Origin: Lelliottia sp. JS-SCA-14
Lineage (GTDB): Bacteria > Pseudomonadota > Gammaproteobacteria > Enterobacterales > Enterobacteriaceae
DNA length: 64,000 nucleotides
Reading direction: 5' to 3'
Assembly: GCF_035593345.1 (NCBI RefSeq)
Contig: NZ_CP141606.1
Coordinates: 248,001-312,000, forward strand
Positions 52,033 to 60,679 of the stretch are shown one piece after another. The notes beneath the pieces were generated by a model. The model had not been told where the DNA came from, searched no databases, and saw nothing but the letters and a program-made list of their open reading frames with translations. The translations under genes and the position numbers were made by a program. The first letter of the stretch is position 1, and each line of letters starts with the position of its first letter.

Positions 52033-55000
52033 GTGAGCAGCAAAGTAGATCAACTGCGTGCGCAGTTAAATGAACGAATTCTGGTGCTGGACGGCGGCAT
52101 GGGCACCATGATCCAGAGCTATCGTCTCAGTGAAGACGATTTCCGCGGTGAGCGTTTCGCCGACTGGCCCTGTGACCTGAAAGGCAACAATGACCTGCTG
52201 GTGCTAAGTAAGCCGGATGTCATCGCGGCGATTCATAACGCCTATTTCGAGGCGGGCGCGGACATCGTTGAAACCAATACCTTCAACTCGACAACCATCG
52301 CCATGGCGGATTACCAGATGGAATCCCTGTCGGCGGAAATCAACTTTGAGGCCGCCCGACTGGCGCGCGCCTGCGCCGATGCGTGGACTGCCCGCACGCC
52401 GGAAAAACCGCGCTACGTGGCCGGGGTGCTTGGCCCGACTAACCGTACCGCCTCGATTTCACCGGACGTCAACGATCCAGCCTACCGCAACGTCACCTTC
52501 GACCAACTGGTGGCTGCCTATCGTGAATCGACCAAAGCGCTGGTGGAAGGCGGTTCCGATCTGATCATGATCGAGACGGTATTCGACACCCTCAACGCCA
52601 AGGCCGCGATCTTTGCGGTGAAGGAAGAGATGGAAGCGCTGGGTGTCGACTTGCCGATCATGATCTCCGGCACCATCACGGATGCCTCCGGACGTACCCT
52701 TTCGGGCCAGACGACGGAAGCCTTTTACAACTCCCTGCGTCACGCCGATGCGCTGACCTTCGGCCTGAACTGCGCCCTCGGTCCGGACGAACTGCGTCAG
52801 TATGTGCAGGAACTTTCGCGCATCGCCGAGTGCTATGTCACCGCACACCCGAACGCCGGTTTGCCGAACGCCTTTGGCGAATACGACCTCGATGCGACGA
52901 CCATGGCCGCGCAGATCCGCGAGTGGGCCGAGTCGGGCTTTCTGAATATCGTCGGCGGCTGCTGCGGTACCACGCCGGAACACATCGCCGCCATGAGCAA
53001 CGCGGTGGCCGGCTTAGCGCCGCGCCAGTTGCCGACGCTTCCGGTCGCCTGTCGTCTGGCCGGTCTTGAGCCGCTGACCATTGCCGATGACAGCCTGTTC
53101 GTGAACGTCGGTGAACGTACCAACGTCACCGGTTCCGCCAAATTCAAGCGCCTGATCAAAGAAGAGAAATACAGCGAAGCGCTGGACGTTGCCCGCCAGC
53201 AGGTGGAAAGCGGCGCGCAGATCATCGACATCAACATGGATGAAGGGATGCTCGACGCCGAAGCGGCGATGGTGCGGTTCCTGAATCTGATTGCCGGTGA
53301 GCCGGACATTGCCCGCGTGCCGATCATGATCGACTCCTCTAAGTGGGAGGTTATCGAGAAAGGGCTGAAGTGCATTCAGGGCAAAGGCATCGTCAACTCG
53401 ATCTCAATGAAAGAGGGGATCGAGCCGTTTATCCACCACGCCAAACTGGTGCGTCGCTATGGCGCCGCCGTGGTGGTGATGGCATTCGACGAAGTCGGCC
53501 AGGCCGATACCCGCGAGCGCAAGATTGAGATTTGCCGGCGGGCGTACAAGATCCTGACCGAAGAGGTCGGTTTCCCGCCCGAAGACATCATTTTCGACCC
53601 CAATATCTTCGCCGTCGCGACCGGGATTGAAGAGCATAACAACTACGCGCAGGACTTTATCGGCGCGTGCGAAGACATCAAACGCGAGCTGCCGCACGCC
53701 CTGATTTCCGGCGGCGTCTCGAACGTCTCATTCTCGTTCCGCGGTAACGACCCGGTCCGTGAAGCCATCCACGCCGTGTTCCTTTACTACGCCATCCGCA
53801 ACGGCATGGACATGGGGATCGTCAACGCCGGACAGCTGGCGATTTACGACGACCTGCCCGCCGAACTGCGCGACGCCATGGAAGACGTGATCCTTAACCG
53901 CCGCGACGACTCCACCGAACGCATGCTGGATCTGGCGGAGAAATATCGCGGCAGCAAAAGCGATGAAAGCGTAAAAGTTCAGCAGGCTGAATGGCGCGCC
54001 TGGGATGTGAAAAAGCGTCTGGAATACTCGCTGGTCAAAGGCATCACCGAGTTTATCGAGCTGGATACGGAAGAGGCTCGCCAGCTCTCGACGCGCCCGA
54101 TTGAGGTGATCGAAGGCCCGCTGATGGACGGCATGAACGTGGTCGGCGACCTATTCGGCGAGGGCAAAATGTTCCTGCCGCAGGTGGTGAAATCCGCGCG
54201 CGTGATGAAGCAGGCGGTGGCCTATCTCGAACCCTACATTGAGGCCAGCAAAGAGAAAGGCCAGACCAACGGCAAGATGGTGATCGCGACCGTCAAAGGT
54301 GACGTGCACGACATCGGCAAAAATATCGTCGGCGTGGTGCTGCAGTGCAATAACTACGAAATCATCGACCTGGGCGTGATGGTCCCGGCAGACAAAATCC
54401 TCAAAACCGCGCGTGAAGTGAACGCGGATCTGATCGGCCTCTCCGGGCTGATCACCCCGTCGCTGGACGAAATGGTCAACGTGGCGAAAGAGATGGAGCG
54501 CCAGGGCTTTACCATTCCGCTGCTGATTGGCGGCGCGACCACCTCGAAAGCGCACACAGCGGTGAAAATCGAGCAAAACTACAGCGGGCCGACGGTCTAC
54601 GTGCAGAACGCGTCACGTACGGTGGGCGTGGTGTCAGCCCTGCTTTCTGCGACGCAGCACGACGATTTTGTCGCCAGAACCCGCAAAGAGTACGACACCG
54701 TTCGCATCCAGCACGCCCGCAAAAAACCGCGCACTCCGCCGGTGACATTGGCTGCGGCACGCGAAAACGATCTGGCCTTCGACTGGGCGAGCTACACGCC
54801 GCCGGTGGCGCACCGTCTGGGTGTGCAGGAGGTGACCGCGAATATCGAAACCCTGCGCAATTACATCGACTGGACGCCGTTCTTTATGACCTGGTCTCTG
54901 GCGGGGAAATATCCGCGCATTCTTGAGGATGAAGTGGTCGGCGAAGAGGCGCAGCGCCTGTTCAAAGATGCCAACGATTTGCTCGACCAGTTGAGTGCCG

Positions 55001-55716
55001 AGAAGAGCCTCAATCCGCGGGGCGTCGTCGGCCTGTTTCCGGCGAACCGCGTTGGGGATGACATCGAAATTTATCGCGATGAAACCCGCACCAACGTGCT
55101 GGCGGTGAGCCGTCATCTGCGCCAGCAGACCGAGAAAGTCGGTTTTGCCAACTACTGCCTGGCCGATTTCGTCGCGCCAAAACTCAGCGGCAAAGCGGAC
55201 TACATCGGCGCGTTCGCCGTGACCGGTGGGCTGGAAGAGGATGCGCTCGCTGACGCGTATGAAGCGCAGCACGATGATTACAACAAAATCATGCTGAAAG
55301 CTCTCGCCGATCGTCTGGCGGAAGCCTTCGCGGAATACCTGCATGAGCGGGTGCGTAAAGTTCACTGGGGTTACGCGGCGAATGAGAACCTCAGCAACGA
55401 GGAGCTGATCCGCGAAAACTATCAGGGTATCCGTCCGGCACCAGGCTATCCGGCCTGTCCGGAACACACGGAAAAGGGCACCATCTGGCAGCTTTTGGAT
55501 GTGGAAACCCACACCGGGATGAAACTGACGGAATCCTACGCCATGTGGCCGGGCGCGTCCGTTTCGGGCTGGTATTTTAGCCACCCTGACAGCAAATATT
55601 ACGCCGTGGCGCAAATCCAGCGCGATCAGGTGGAAGACTATGCGCTGCGTAAGGGGATGAGCGTCTCCGAAGTGGAACGCTGGCTGGCCCCGAATCTGGG
55701 CTACGACGCGGATTAA
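52033..55716 (+). CDS. metH: Cobalamin-dependent methionine synthase
   Basis: MetH transfers a methyl group from methyltetrahydrofolate through cobalamin to homocysteine. From GTG 52033 ([20 protein letters not shown]) it has 1227 residues, the E. coli length, with a GGAG box at 52023; a further-upstream TTG start is rejected. Domains in order: homocysteine-binding (zinc ligands in VGGCCGTTP near 310), folate-binding, cobalamin-binding with DVHDIGKN supplying the axial His near 759, and the reactivation domain ending [10 protein letters not shown]. It is divergent from iclR. Confidence 0.98.
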   Translation: MSSKVDQLRAQLNERILVLDGGMGTMIQSYRLSEDDFRGERFADWPCDLKGNNDLLVLSKPDVIAAIHNAYFEAGADIVETNTFNSTTIAMADYQMESLSAEINFEAARLARACADAWTARTPEKPRYVAGVLGPTNRTASISPDVNDPAYRNVTFDQLVAAYRESTKALVEGGSDLIMIETVFDTLNAKAAIFAVKEEMEALGVDLPIMISGTITDASGRTLSGQTTEAFYNSLRHADALTFGLNCALGPDELRQYVQELSRIAECYVTAHPNAGLPNAFGEYDLDATTMAAQIREWAESGFLNIVGGCCGTTPEHIAAMSNAVAGLAPRQLPTLPVACRLAGLEPLTIADDSLFVNVGERTNVTGSAKFKRLIKEEKYSEALDVARQQVESGAQIIDINMDEGMLDAEAAMVRFLNLIAGEPDIARVPIMIDSSKWEVIEKGLKCIQGKGIVNSISMKEGIEPFIHHAKLVRRYGAAVVVMAFDEVGQADTRERKIEICRRAYKILTEEVGFPPEDIIFDPNIFAVATGIEEHNNYAQDFIGACEDIKRELPHALISGGVSNVSFSFRGNDPVREAIHAVFLYYAIRNGMDMGIVNAGQLAIYDDLPAELRDAMEDVILNRRDDSTERMLDLAEKYRGSKSDESVKVQQAEWRAWDVKKRLEYSLVKGITEFIELDTEEARQLSTRPIEVIEGPLMDGMNVVGDLFGEGKMFLPQVVKSARVMKQAVAYLEPYIEASKEKGQTNGKMVIATVKGDVHDIGKNIVGVVLQCNNYEIIDLGVMVPADKILKTAREVNADLIGLSGLITPSLDEMVNVAKEMERQGFTIPLLIGGATTSKAHTAVKIEQNYSGPTVYVQNASRTVGVVSALLSATQHDDFVARTRKEYDTVRIQHARKKPRTPPVTLAAARENDLAFDWASYTPPVAHRLGVQEVTANIETLRNYIDWTPFFMTWSLAGKYPRILEDEVVGEEAQRLFKDANDLLDQLSAEKSLNPRGVVGLFPANRVGDDIEIYRDETRTNVLAVSRHLRQQTEKVGFANYCLADFVAPKLSGKADYIGAFAVTGGLEEDALADAYEAQHDDYNKIMLKALADRLAEAFAEYLHERVRKVHWGYAANENLSNEELIRENYQGIRPAPGYPACPEHTEKGTIWQLLDVETHTGMKLTESYAMWPGASVSGWYFSHPDSKYYAVAQIQRDQVEDYALRKGMSVSEVERWLAPNLGYDAD

Positions 55717-55738
55717 TTTCACTTTTCCTTACAACTAA

Positions 55739-55768
55739 CAGGGCGCTCATCGGGCGCCCTGTCTCTTT
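55739..55768 (+). terminator. Probable metH terminator
   Basis: CAGGGCGC-TCATCGG-GCGCCCTG forms a perfect 8-bp stem followed by TCTCTTTCT. The T run is interrupted, so confidence is moderate. Confidence 0.65.
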
Positions 55769-55801
55769 CTGTCGCAATAACTCTTATACTTAAAAAACTC
55801 A

Positions 55802-55869
55802 GCCCGGTGGCGCTTCGCTTACCGGGCCTACAAAAGACCGTAGGCCGGGCAAACGCAGTGCCGCCCGGC
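55802..55869. repeat. REP pair (BIME) between metH and yjbB
   Basis: Inverted units GCCCGGTGGCGCTTCGCTTA and GGCCGGGCAAACGCAGTGCC occupy the metH-yjbB gap. Confidence 0.83.
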
Positions 55870-55915
55870 AAAGAAGCCAAAGGATAACCGACAACAATAA
55901 GGAGAACCCACTTCC

Positions 55916-57547
55916 GTGCTGACATTGTTACACCTGCTATCGGCCGTCGCCCTGCTGGTCTGGGGCACGCACATTGTCCGTACCGGCGTGATGCGCGTCT
56001 TTGGCGCACGCTTACGCACCGTCCTCAGCCGCAGCGTTGAGAAGAAGCCGCTCGCCTTCTGCGCGGGGATCGGCGTCACAGCCCTCGTACAAAGCAGTAA
56101 CGCCACCACCATGCTCGTCACCTCGTTCGTGGCGCAGGACCTGGTGGCGCTCACTCCGGCGCTGGTGATTGTGCTCGGCGCAGACGTCGGGACCGCGCTG
56201 ATGGCGCGAATCCTGACCTTCGATCTCTCCTGGCTCTCGCCGCTGCTGATTTTCATCGGCGTGATCTTCTTCCTCGGCCGCAAGCAGACCCGCGAAGGGC
56301 AACTGGGCCGCGTCGGGATTGGCCTCGGGCTGATCCTGCTGGCGCTGGAGCTGATTGTCCAGGCGGTCACGCCGATCACTCAGGCCAACGGTGTACAGGT
56401 GATTTTCGCCTCGCTCACGGGCGATATCATGCTCGACGCGCTGATCGGCGCGGTGTTTGCCATCATCAGTTACTCCAGCCTGGCGGCGGTGCTGCTCACC
56501 GCGACGCTGACCACCGCCGGGGCGATCTCCTTCCCGGTCGCGCTGTGCCTGGTGATCGGCGCGAATCTCGGCTCTGGCCTGCTGGCGATGCTCAACAACA
56601 GCGGCGCGAATGCCGCCGCCCGCCGCGTGGCGCTCGGGAGTTTACTCTTCAAGCTGGTGGGCAGCCTGATCATCCTGCCGTTTGTCCATCCCCTGGCGAA
56701 CCTGATGGATAACCTGCCGCTGCCGAAAGCCGAGCTGGTGATCTATTTCCACGTCTTCTACAACCTGGTGCGCTGCCTGGCGATGGTGCCGTTTGCCGGG
56801 CCGATGGCGCGGTTCTGTAAGCGCATGATCCGCGATGAACCCGAACTGGACGCTCGTCTGAAACCGAAGCATCTCGACACCTCGGCGCTGGATACCCCGG
56901 CGCTGGCGCTGGCCAATGCCGCGCGTGAGACCCTGCGCATGGGCGACGCGATGGAGACCATGCTGGATGGCCTGAAGAAGGTGATGCACGGCGAGCCGCG
57001 CGAAGAGAAAGAGCTGCGCAAACTGGCCGACGATATCAACGTGCTCTACACCGCCATCAAACTCTACCTGGCGCGCATGCCGCAGGATGAGCTGGCGGAA
57101 GAGGAGTCCCGCCGCTGGGCAGAGATTATCGAGATGTCTCTTAACCTGGAGCAGGCCTCCGATATCGTCGAGCGTATGGGGAGTGAAATCGCCGATAAAT
57201 CCCTGGCCGCCCGCCGGGCATTCTCCCTCGAGGGGGTGACTGAGCTGGATGCGTTGCACGATCAGCTTCTCAGCAACCTGCAGCTGGCGATGTCGGTCTT
57301 CTTCTCCGGCGATGTGCCGAGCGCCCGCCGTCTGCGCCGCAACAAGCACCGCTTCCGCATTCTCAACCGACGTTACTCTCACGCCCACGTTGACCGCCTG
57401 CATCAGCAGAACGTGCAAAGTATCGAAACCAGCTCCCTGCACCTGGGGCTGCTCGGCGATATGAAGCGTCTCAACTCCCTGTTCTGCTCGGTGGCCTACA
57501 GCGTGATGGAACAGCCGGATGAAGATGATGAGAGGGATGAGTATTAG
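55916..57547 (+). CDS. yjbB: Na+/phosphate cotransporter-type protein YjbB
   Basis: YjbB is an inner-membrane protein of the Na/Pi cotransporter family that exports phosphate when overproduced in E. coli. It has 543 residues, equal to E. coli, and starts with GTG (MLTLLHLLSAVALLVWGTHI) after a GGAG box. Two repeated membrane modules carry QSSNATTMLV (near 60) and SYSSLAAVLLTA (near 184). The C-terminal 240 residues are soluble and PhoU-like (ANAARETLRMGDAMETMLDG). In E. coli pepE follows; here a toxin-antitoxin pair does. Confidence 0.96.
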   Translation: MLTLLHLLSAVALLVWGTHIVRTGVMRVFGARLRTVLSRSVEKKPLAFCAGIGVTALVQSSNATTMLVTSFVAQDLVALTPALVIVLGADVGTALMARILTFDLSWLSPLLIFIGVIFFLGRKQTREGQLGRVGIGLGLILLALELIVQAVTPITQANGVQVIFASLTGDIMLDALIGAVFAIISYSSLAAVLLTATLTTAGAISFPVALCLVIGANLGSGLLAMLNNSGANAAARRVALGSLLFKLVGSLIILPFVHPLANLMDNLPLPKAELVIYFHVFYNLVRCLAMVPFAGPMARFCKRMIRDEPELDARLKPKHLDTSALDTPALALANAARETLRMGDAMETMLDGLKKVMHGEPREEKELRKLADDINVLYTAIKLYLARMPQDELAEEESRRWAEIIEMSLNLEQASDIVERMGSEIADKSLAARRAFSLEGVTELDALHDQLLSNLQLAMSVFFSGDVPSARRLRRNKHRFRILNRRYSHAHVDRLHQQNVQSIETSSLHLGLLGDMKRLNSLFCSVAYSVMEQPDEDDERDEY

Positions 57548-57606
57548 TTCTGAAAGCGCCTCGCAGTTTCCTGCTGTCGGGCGTGACGCAATCCCACTTC
57601 ACATTT

Positions 57607-57649
57607 AACGTTGCAACGCAGGTGATTGGTAAATCTGCGCTGCAACGTT
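57607..57649. other. Large inverted repeat between yjbB and the toxin gene
   Basis: AACGTTGCAACGCAG (57607-57621) and CTGCGCTGCAACGTT (57635-57649) match in 14 of 15 positions around a 13-nt centre. A short TTTTG follows. It may be the yjbB terminator, a cruciform, or part of the toxin-antitoxin control region. Confidence 0.7.
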
Positions 57650-57680
57650 TTGTCATTAGTGATGTATAAAATTTTATACA
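57650..57680 (+). promoter_or_regulatory. Toxin-antitoxin promoter with palindromic operator
   Basis: TTGTCA (57650-57655) is a good -35. The perfect 18-bp palindrome TGTATAAAATTTTATACA (57663-57680) covers the -10 region, 10 nt before the toxin start. Toxin-antitoxin operons are usually repressed by their antitoxin bound to such a palindrome; that role is inferred. Confidence 0.65.
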
Positions 57681-57690
57681 GGGATGTGTT

Positions 57691-58053
57691 ATGTTATTAG
57701 AAAAACCAACGATGCGTCCTGTCGCATGGATGGGAAGCGCGCTTGATGATTTGCTCGGTTTCCCGGAGGAAATCCGTAAAGACGCCGGGTATCAGCTGCA
57801 TCGGTTACAGGCGGGCCTGGAGGCTGCTGACTGGAAACCGATGTCAGAGATAGGCAGAGGCGTCGCTGAGATCAGGCTTCATGGAGCGACGGGTGCCTGG
57901 CGGATCATTTATCTGGCCCGTTTTGACGATGCTGTGTACGTGCTGCATTGCTTTGTGAAAAAAACGCAGCGAACTTCCGAACAGGATATACGAATTGCAA
58001 AAGCCCGTTATCAGGCGGCGCTCGATGAAATGAGGAATCGAAATGAAGAATAA
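57691..58053 (+). CDS. HigB-like (RelE/ParE superfamily, Gp49-type) toxin
   Basis: This 120-residue protein resembles phage-derived Gp49/HigB toxins, which are ribosome-dependent mRNA nucleases. Typical features are GFPEEIRKDAGYQLHRLQAG in the N-terminal helices, then IGRGVAEIRLHGATGAWRIIYLARFDDAVYVLHCFVKKTQ (given here as residues near 54-92) and a C-terminal helix with RIAKARYQ. ATG 57691 has a GGGA box. A later Met (residue 8) is possible. The stop overlaps the antitoxin start by 11 nt, and toxin-first order is typical of HigBA. The target is unproven. Confidence 0.85.
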   Translation: MLLEKPTMRPVAWMGSALDDLLGFPEEIRKDAGYQLHRLQAGLEAADWKPMSEIGRGVAEIRLHGATGAWRIIYLARFDDAVYVLHCFVKKTQRTSEQDIRIAKARYQAALDEMRNRNEE

Positions 58054-58381
58054 CGTTGATTGCAATATTCGTCATGTCACGGGGGCGGATGCCAACATTT
58101 TTGCCGATCTGGGGTTTGAGGAAAGTGAAGCGAAATACCTGAAGCTGGATGCCGAAAAGGAGGTCGAACAGCTTTTGCTGATCAAGCGCCAACTGATGCA
58201 AGAGATCTCCAGCTGGATTTCAGATAATAAAATGCGGCAGGCAGATGCAGCGGCGAGACTTAACGTCTCTCGCCCGCGTGTATCCGATGTGGTGAATCTC
58301 AAAACCAGCAAGTTTACCCTCGACACGCTTGTGATGATGCTGAGCAAACTGGGAAAACCTGTCTCAGTTACCGTCGGCTAA
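58043..58381 (+). CDS. HigA-like antitoxin, XRE-family DNA-binding protein
   Basis: This 112-residue protein carries a C-terminal XRE-type helix-turn-helix near residues 55-105 (MRQADAAARLNVSRPRVSDV, then LDTLVMMLSKLG). The N-terminal half is acidic and should bind the toxin. It follows the toxin with an 11-nt overlap and a GAGG box inside the toxin gene, so the two are made together. It probably binds the palindrome at 57663-57680 to repress the pair. Confidence 0.86.
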   Translation: MKNNVDCNIRHVTGADANIFADLGFEESEAKYLKLDAEKEVEQLLLIKRQLMQEISSWISDNKMRQADAAARLNVSRPRVSDVVNLKTSKFTLDTLVMMLSKLGKPVSVTVG

Positions 58382-58432
58382 TCTTTTTACCAGCCCAAAC
58401 CTAAGGTATATTTCGCCCATTAAGGAGAAATT

Positions 58433-59302
58433 ATGCTGCCCACCCAATCAACCCGATTAAACAAATACATTAGCGAGAGCGGAATCTGCTCGCGTCGCGA
58501 GGCTGACCGTTACATCGAGCAAGGCAACGTCTTCCTCAATGGCAAACGCGCCACCATTGGCGATCAGGTGGTGCCCGGCGACGTGGTGAAAGTGAATGGC
58601 CAGCTCATAGAGCCCCGGGACGAAGAAGACCTGGTGTTTATCGCGTTGAACAAACCGGTGGGGATTGTCAGCACCACGGAAGATGGCGAGCGGGATAACA
58701 TCGTTGATTTCGTCAACCACAGCAGCCGCATCTTCCCGATTGGGCGTCTGGACAAAGATTCGCAGGGGCTGATTTTCCTCACCAACCATGGCGATCTGGT
58801 GAACAAAATCCTGCGTGCCGGTAACGATCATGAGAAAGAGTATCTGGTTACGGTCAACAAGCCGGTGACGGATGATTTTATTCGCGGGATGGGCGCGGGC
58901 GTGCCGATTCTCGGGACCGTCACCAAGAAGTGCAAAGTCAAAAAAGAGGCACCGTTCACGTTCCGCATTACCCTGGTGCAGGGCTTAAACCGTCAAATCC
59001 GCCGTATGTGCGAGCATTTTGGTTTTGAGGTCACGAAGCTTGAGCGTACGCGCATTATGAACGTCAGCGTCGCCGGTATTCCGCAGGGCGAGTGGCGCGA
59101 TCTGACCGGGGATGAACTGATTGAGCTGTTTAAGCTGATTGAAGGGTCATCTTCCGAGGCTAAGCCGAAAGCCAAAGCGAAACCGAAAAGCCAGGGGATA
59201 AAACGGCCTGTGGTCAGCGCGCCGAAATCCGCAGAAAAAGAGCGCAACAAACCTGCCGGAAAACGCTTCGTACAGCCAGGCCGTAAAAAGAAAGGGCGCT
59301 AA
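58433..59302 (+). CDS. rluF: 23S rRNA pseudouridine synthase RluF
   Basis: RluF makes pseudouridine at position 2604 (and 2605) of 23S rRNA in E. coli. It has 289 residues. The N-terminal S4 RNA-binding domain contains [20 protein letters not shown]. The catalytic motif [15 protein letters not shown] holds the active Asp, and [14 protein letters not shown] is typical of the RsuA/RluB/E/F group. The Lys/Pro-rich C-terminal tail ([12 protein letters not shown]...QPGRKKKGR) is basic. It is convergent with yjbD, with one base between the stops. Confidence 0.96.
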   Translation: MLPTQSTRLNKYISESGICSRREADRYIEQGNVFLNGKRATIGDQVVPGDVVKVNGQLIEPRDEEDLVFIALNKPVGIVSTTEDGERDNIVDFVNHSSRIFPIGRLDKDSQGLIFLTNHGDLVNKILRAGNDHEKEYLVTVNKPVTDDFIRGMGAGVPILGTVTKKCKVKKEAPFTFRITLVQGLNRQIRRMCEHFGFEVTKLERTRIMNVSVAGIPQGEWRDLTGDELIELFKLIEGSSSEAKPKAKAKPKSQGIKRPVVSAPKSAEKERNKPAGKRFVQPGRKKKGR

Positions 59303-59311
59303 ATTAGCGCC
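59295..59311. other. Palindrome joining the rluF and yjbD stop codons
   Basis: GGCGCTAA-A-TTAGCGCC is a perfect inverted repeat with a 1-nt centre. The TAA of rluF and the TAA of yjbD are its symmetric parts. With no T run it is at best a weak bidirectional terminator or an end-protecting hairpin. Confidence 0.75.
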
Positions 59312-59576
59312 TTCCACGGGGTGAAGTATTGGCAGTCCACGAAAATGTGGATTCCTTATCTGGCTTATAAGCCTGCGCTTTTTTGAGTTTGCGGGCTTTC
59401 TTCGCTTCGACTTCACGCTCGGCCATCAGCTTGTCGATGTACTCTTTTTTCACCTGATTGGTTTCAGCGTTTGTCAGAGTACGACCATGTGCAATCCGTG
59501 CGCGATCGAGCAGGGTTTTCAGCTCGCGCTGCTCGCTTTCCGTCATGTCTTTCTGGGTCAATCTCGGTGTGGACAT
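59304..59576 (-). CDS. yjbD: DUF3811 family protein YjbD
   Basis: A small basic protein of 90 residues matching E. coli YjbD in length and sequence (TQKDMTESEQRELKTLLDRA at the start, ANTSPRGRR at the end). It is rich in charged residues and probably helical. No function is known. The Shine-Dalgarno AGAGG lies within a hairpin just upstream, which may limit translation. Confidence 0.92.
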   Translation of the reverse strand: MSTPRLTQKDMTESEQRELKTLLDRARIAHGRTLTNAETNQVKKEYIDKLMAEREVEAKKARKLKKAQAYKPDKESTFSWTANTSPRGRR

Positions 59577-59579
59577 ACC

Positions 59580-59606
59580 TGAAGCCTCTTGAGAGTAGAG
59601 GCTTCA
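59580..59606 (-). promoter_or_regulatory. Hairpin covering the yjbD ribosome binding site
   Basis: Read on the reverse strand, TGAAGCCTCT-ACTCTCA-AGAGGCTTCA is a perfect 10-bp stem ending 3 nt before the yjbD ATG. The AGAGG in its right arm is the only Shine-Dalgarno candidate. Sequestration of the start is inferred; the same hairpin could mark the end of panS transcripts. Confidence 0.6.
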
Positions 59607-59639
59607 GTGTAAAGCAAGCCGCGGTTTGCGCGAAGTGAA

Positions 59640-60584
59640 TTAGTTTTCTTTCACCACTTCTTTTTTCGGCTGCGCTTCAATCGGTTTTCCTGACCAGTAG
59701 CCCGCCAGCAGCGAGCCGGACAGGTTATGCCAGACCGAGAACAATGCGCCAGGCAGCGCCGCCAGCGGAGAGAAGTAGATCTTACCGAGCGCCGCCGCGA
59801 GGCCGGAGTTCTGCATCCCCACTTCGATCGCCAGCGTGCGGCAGGTCGATTCATCAAAGCCAAACAGCTTCCCGCCCCAGTAACCGCCCAGCAGCCCGAT
59901 GGTGTTATGCAGAATCACCGCGATTATCACCACAAAACCGACCGACGCAATATGCGATGCCGACCCGGCAACCACGGCGCTGATGATCGCCAGGATGCAG
60001 ACCATTGAAAACGCAGGCAGGTAAGGCTCCACGGCTTTCACGACGCGCGGGAACAGGTGATGAATCACCAGACCGAGCGCAATCGGAATCACCACGATTT
60101 GCAGGATCGACAGCAGCATGCCCATTACATCCACCTGAATATGCGCATCCACATACAGACGCGTCAGCAGCGGCGTGGCGATCACCCCCACCAGCGTTGA
60201 GACCGACGAGATGGTCACCGATAGCGCCACGTCGCCCTTCGCCAGATAGATCATCACATTCGACGCCGTACCGCTGGCAACGCTGCCCACCAGCACCATC
60301 CCGGCAGATAAATCCGGCGGCATTTTAAAGGCCATCGCCAGCAGCCAGGCTGCCAGCGGCATCACCAGGTAGTGCAGGAAAATCCCCGCTGCGACCGGAG
60401 CAGGGCGTGACAGCACGCGCTTAAAATCGTCGATTTTCAGATGCACGCCCATGCCGAGCATGATCAGCATCAGTAGCGTCGTGACCCACGGGCCGACGGG
60501 GGTAAAGGTCGATGGCGTGTAATAGGCGAGAACAGAGAGCAGCAGCGCCCAGAGCGGGAACAGCCGCGTGATTGCGGATAACAT
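59640..60584 (-). CDS. panS: Bile acid:sodium symporter family transporter, probable PanS
   Basis: An inner-membrane protein of 314 residues with about nine or ten hydrophobic segments, in the bile acid:Na+ symporter (BASS) family. Typical motifs are [10 protein letters not shown] near the N-terminus, [27 protein letters not shown] (near residues 100-126) and [13 protein letters not shown]. Salmonella PanS, a ketopantoate/pantoate transporter, is of this family and, as I recall, lies at an equivalent locus. The symbol rests on that resemblance. E. coli K-12 has no gene here between yjbD and lysC. Confidence 0.8.
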   Translation of the reverse strand: MLSAITRLFPLWALLLSVLAYYTPSTFTPVGPWVTTLLMLIMLGMGVHLKIDDFKRVLSRPAPVAAGIFLHYLVMPLAAWLLAMAFKMPPDLSAGMVLVGSVASGTASNVMIYLAKGDVALSVTISSVSTLVGVIATPLLTRLYVDAHIQVDVMGMLLSILQIVVIPIALGLVIHHLFPRVVKAVEPYLPAFSMVCILAIISAVVAGSASHIASVGFVVIIAVILHNTIGLLGGYWGGKLFGFDESTCRTLAIEVGMQNSGLAAALGKIYFSPLAALPGALFSVWHNLSGSLLAGYWSGKPIEAQPKKEVVKEN

Positions 60585-60624
60585 AGTGAATTCCTTGCAG
60601 TATTGTCGTTGTGTTATTTAGTTA

Positions 60625-60650
60625 TAAAAAAGCCGGGTTCGAGCCCGGCT
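60625..60650 (-). terminator. lysC terminator
   Basis: On the reverse strand AGCCGGG-CTCGAA-CCCGGCT is followed by TTTTTA, a strong intrinsic terminator between lysC and panS. Confidence 0.9.
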
Positions 60651-60679
60651 ATTGGTATTGTTTATCGTGCTAAGGAATT

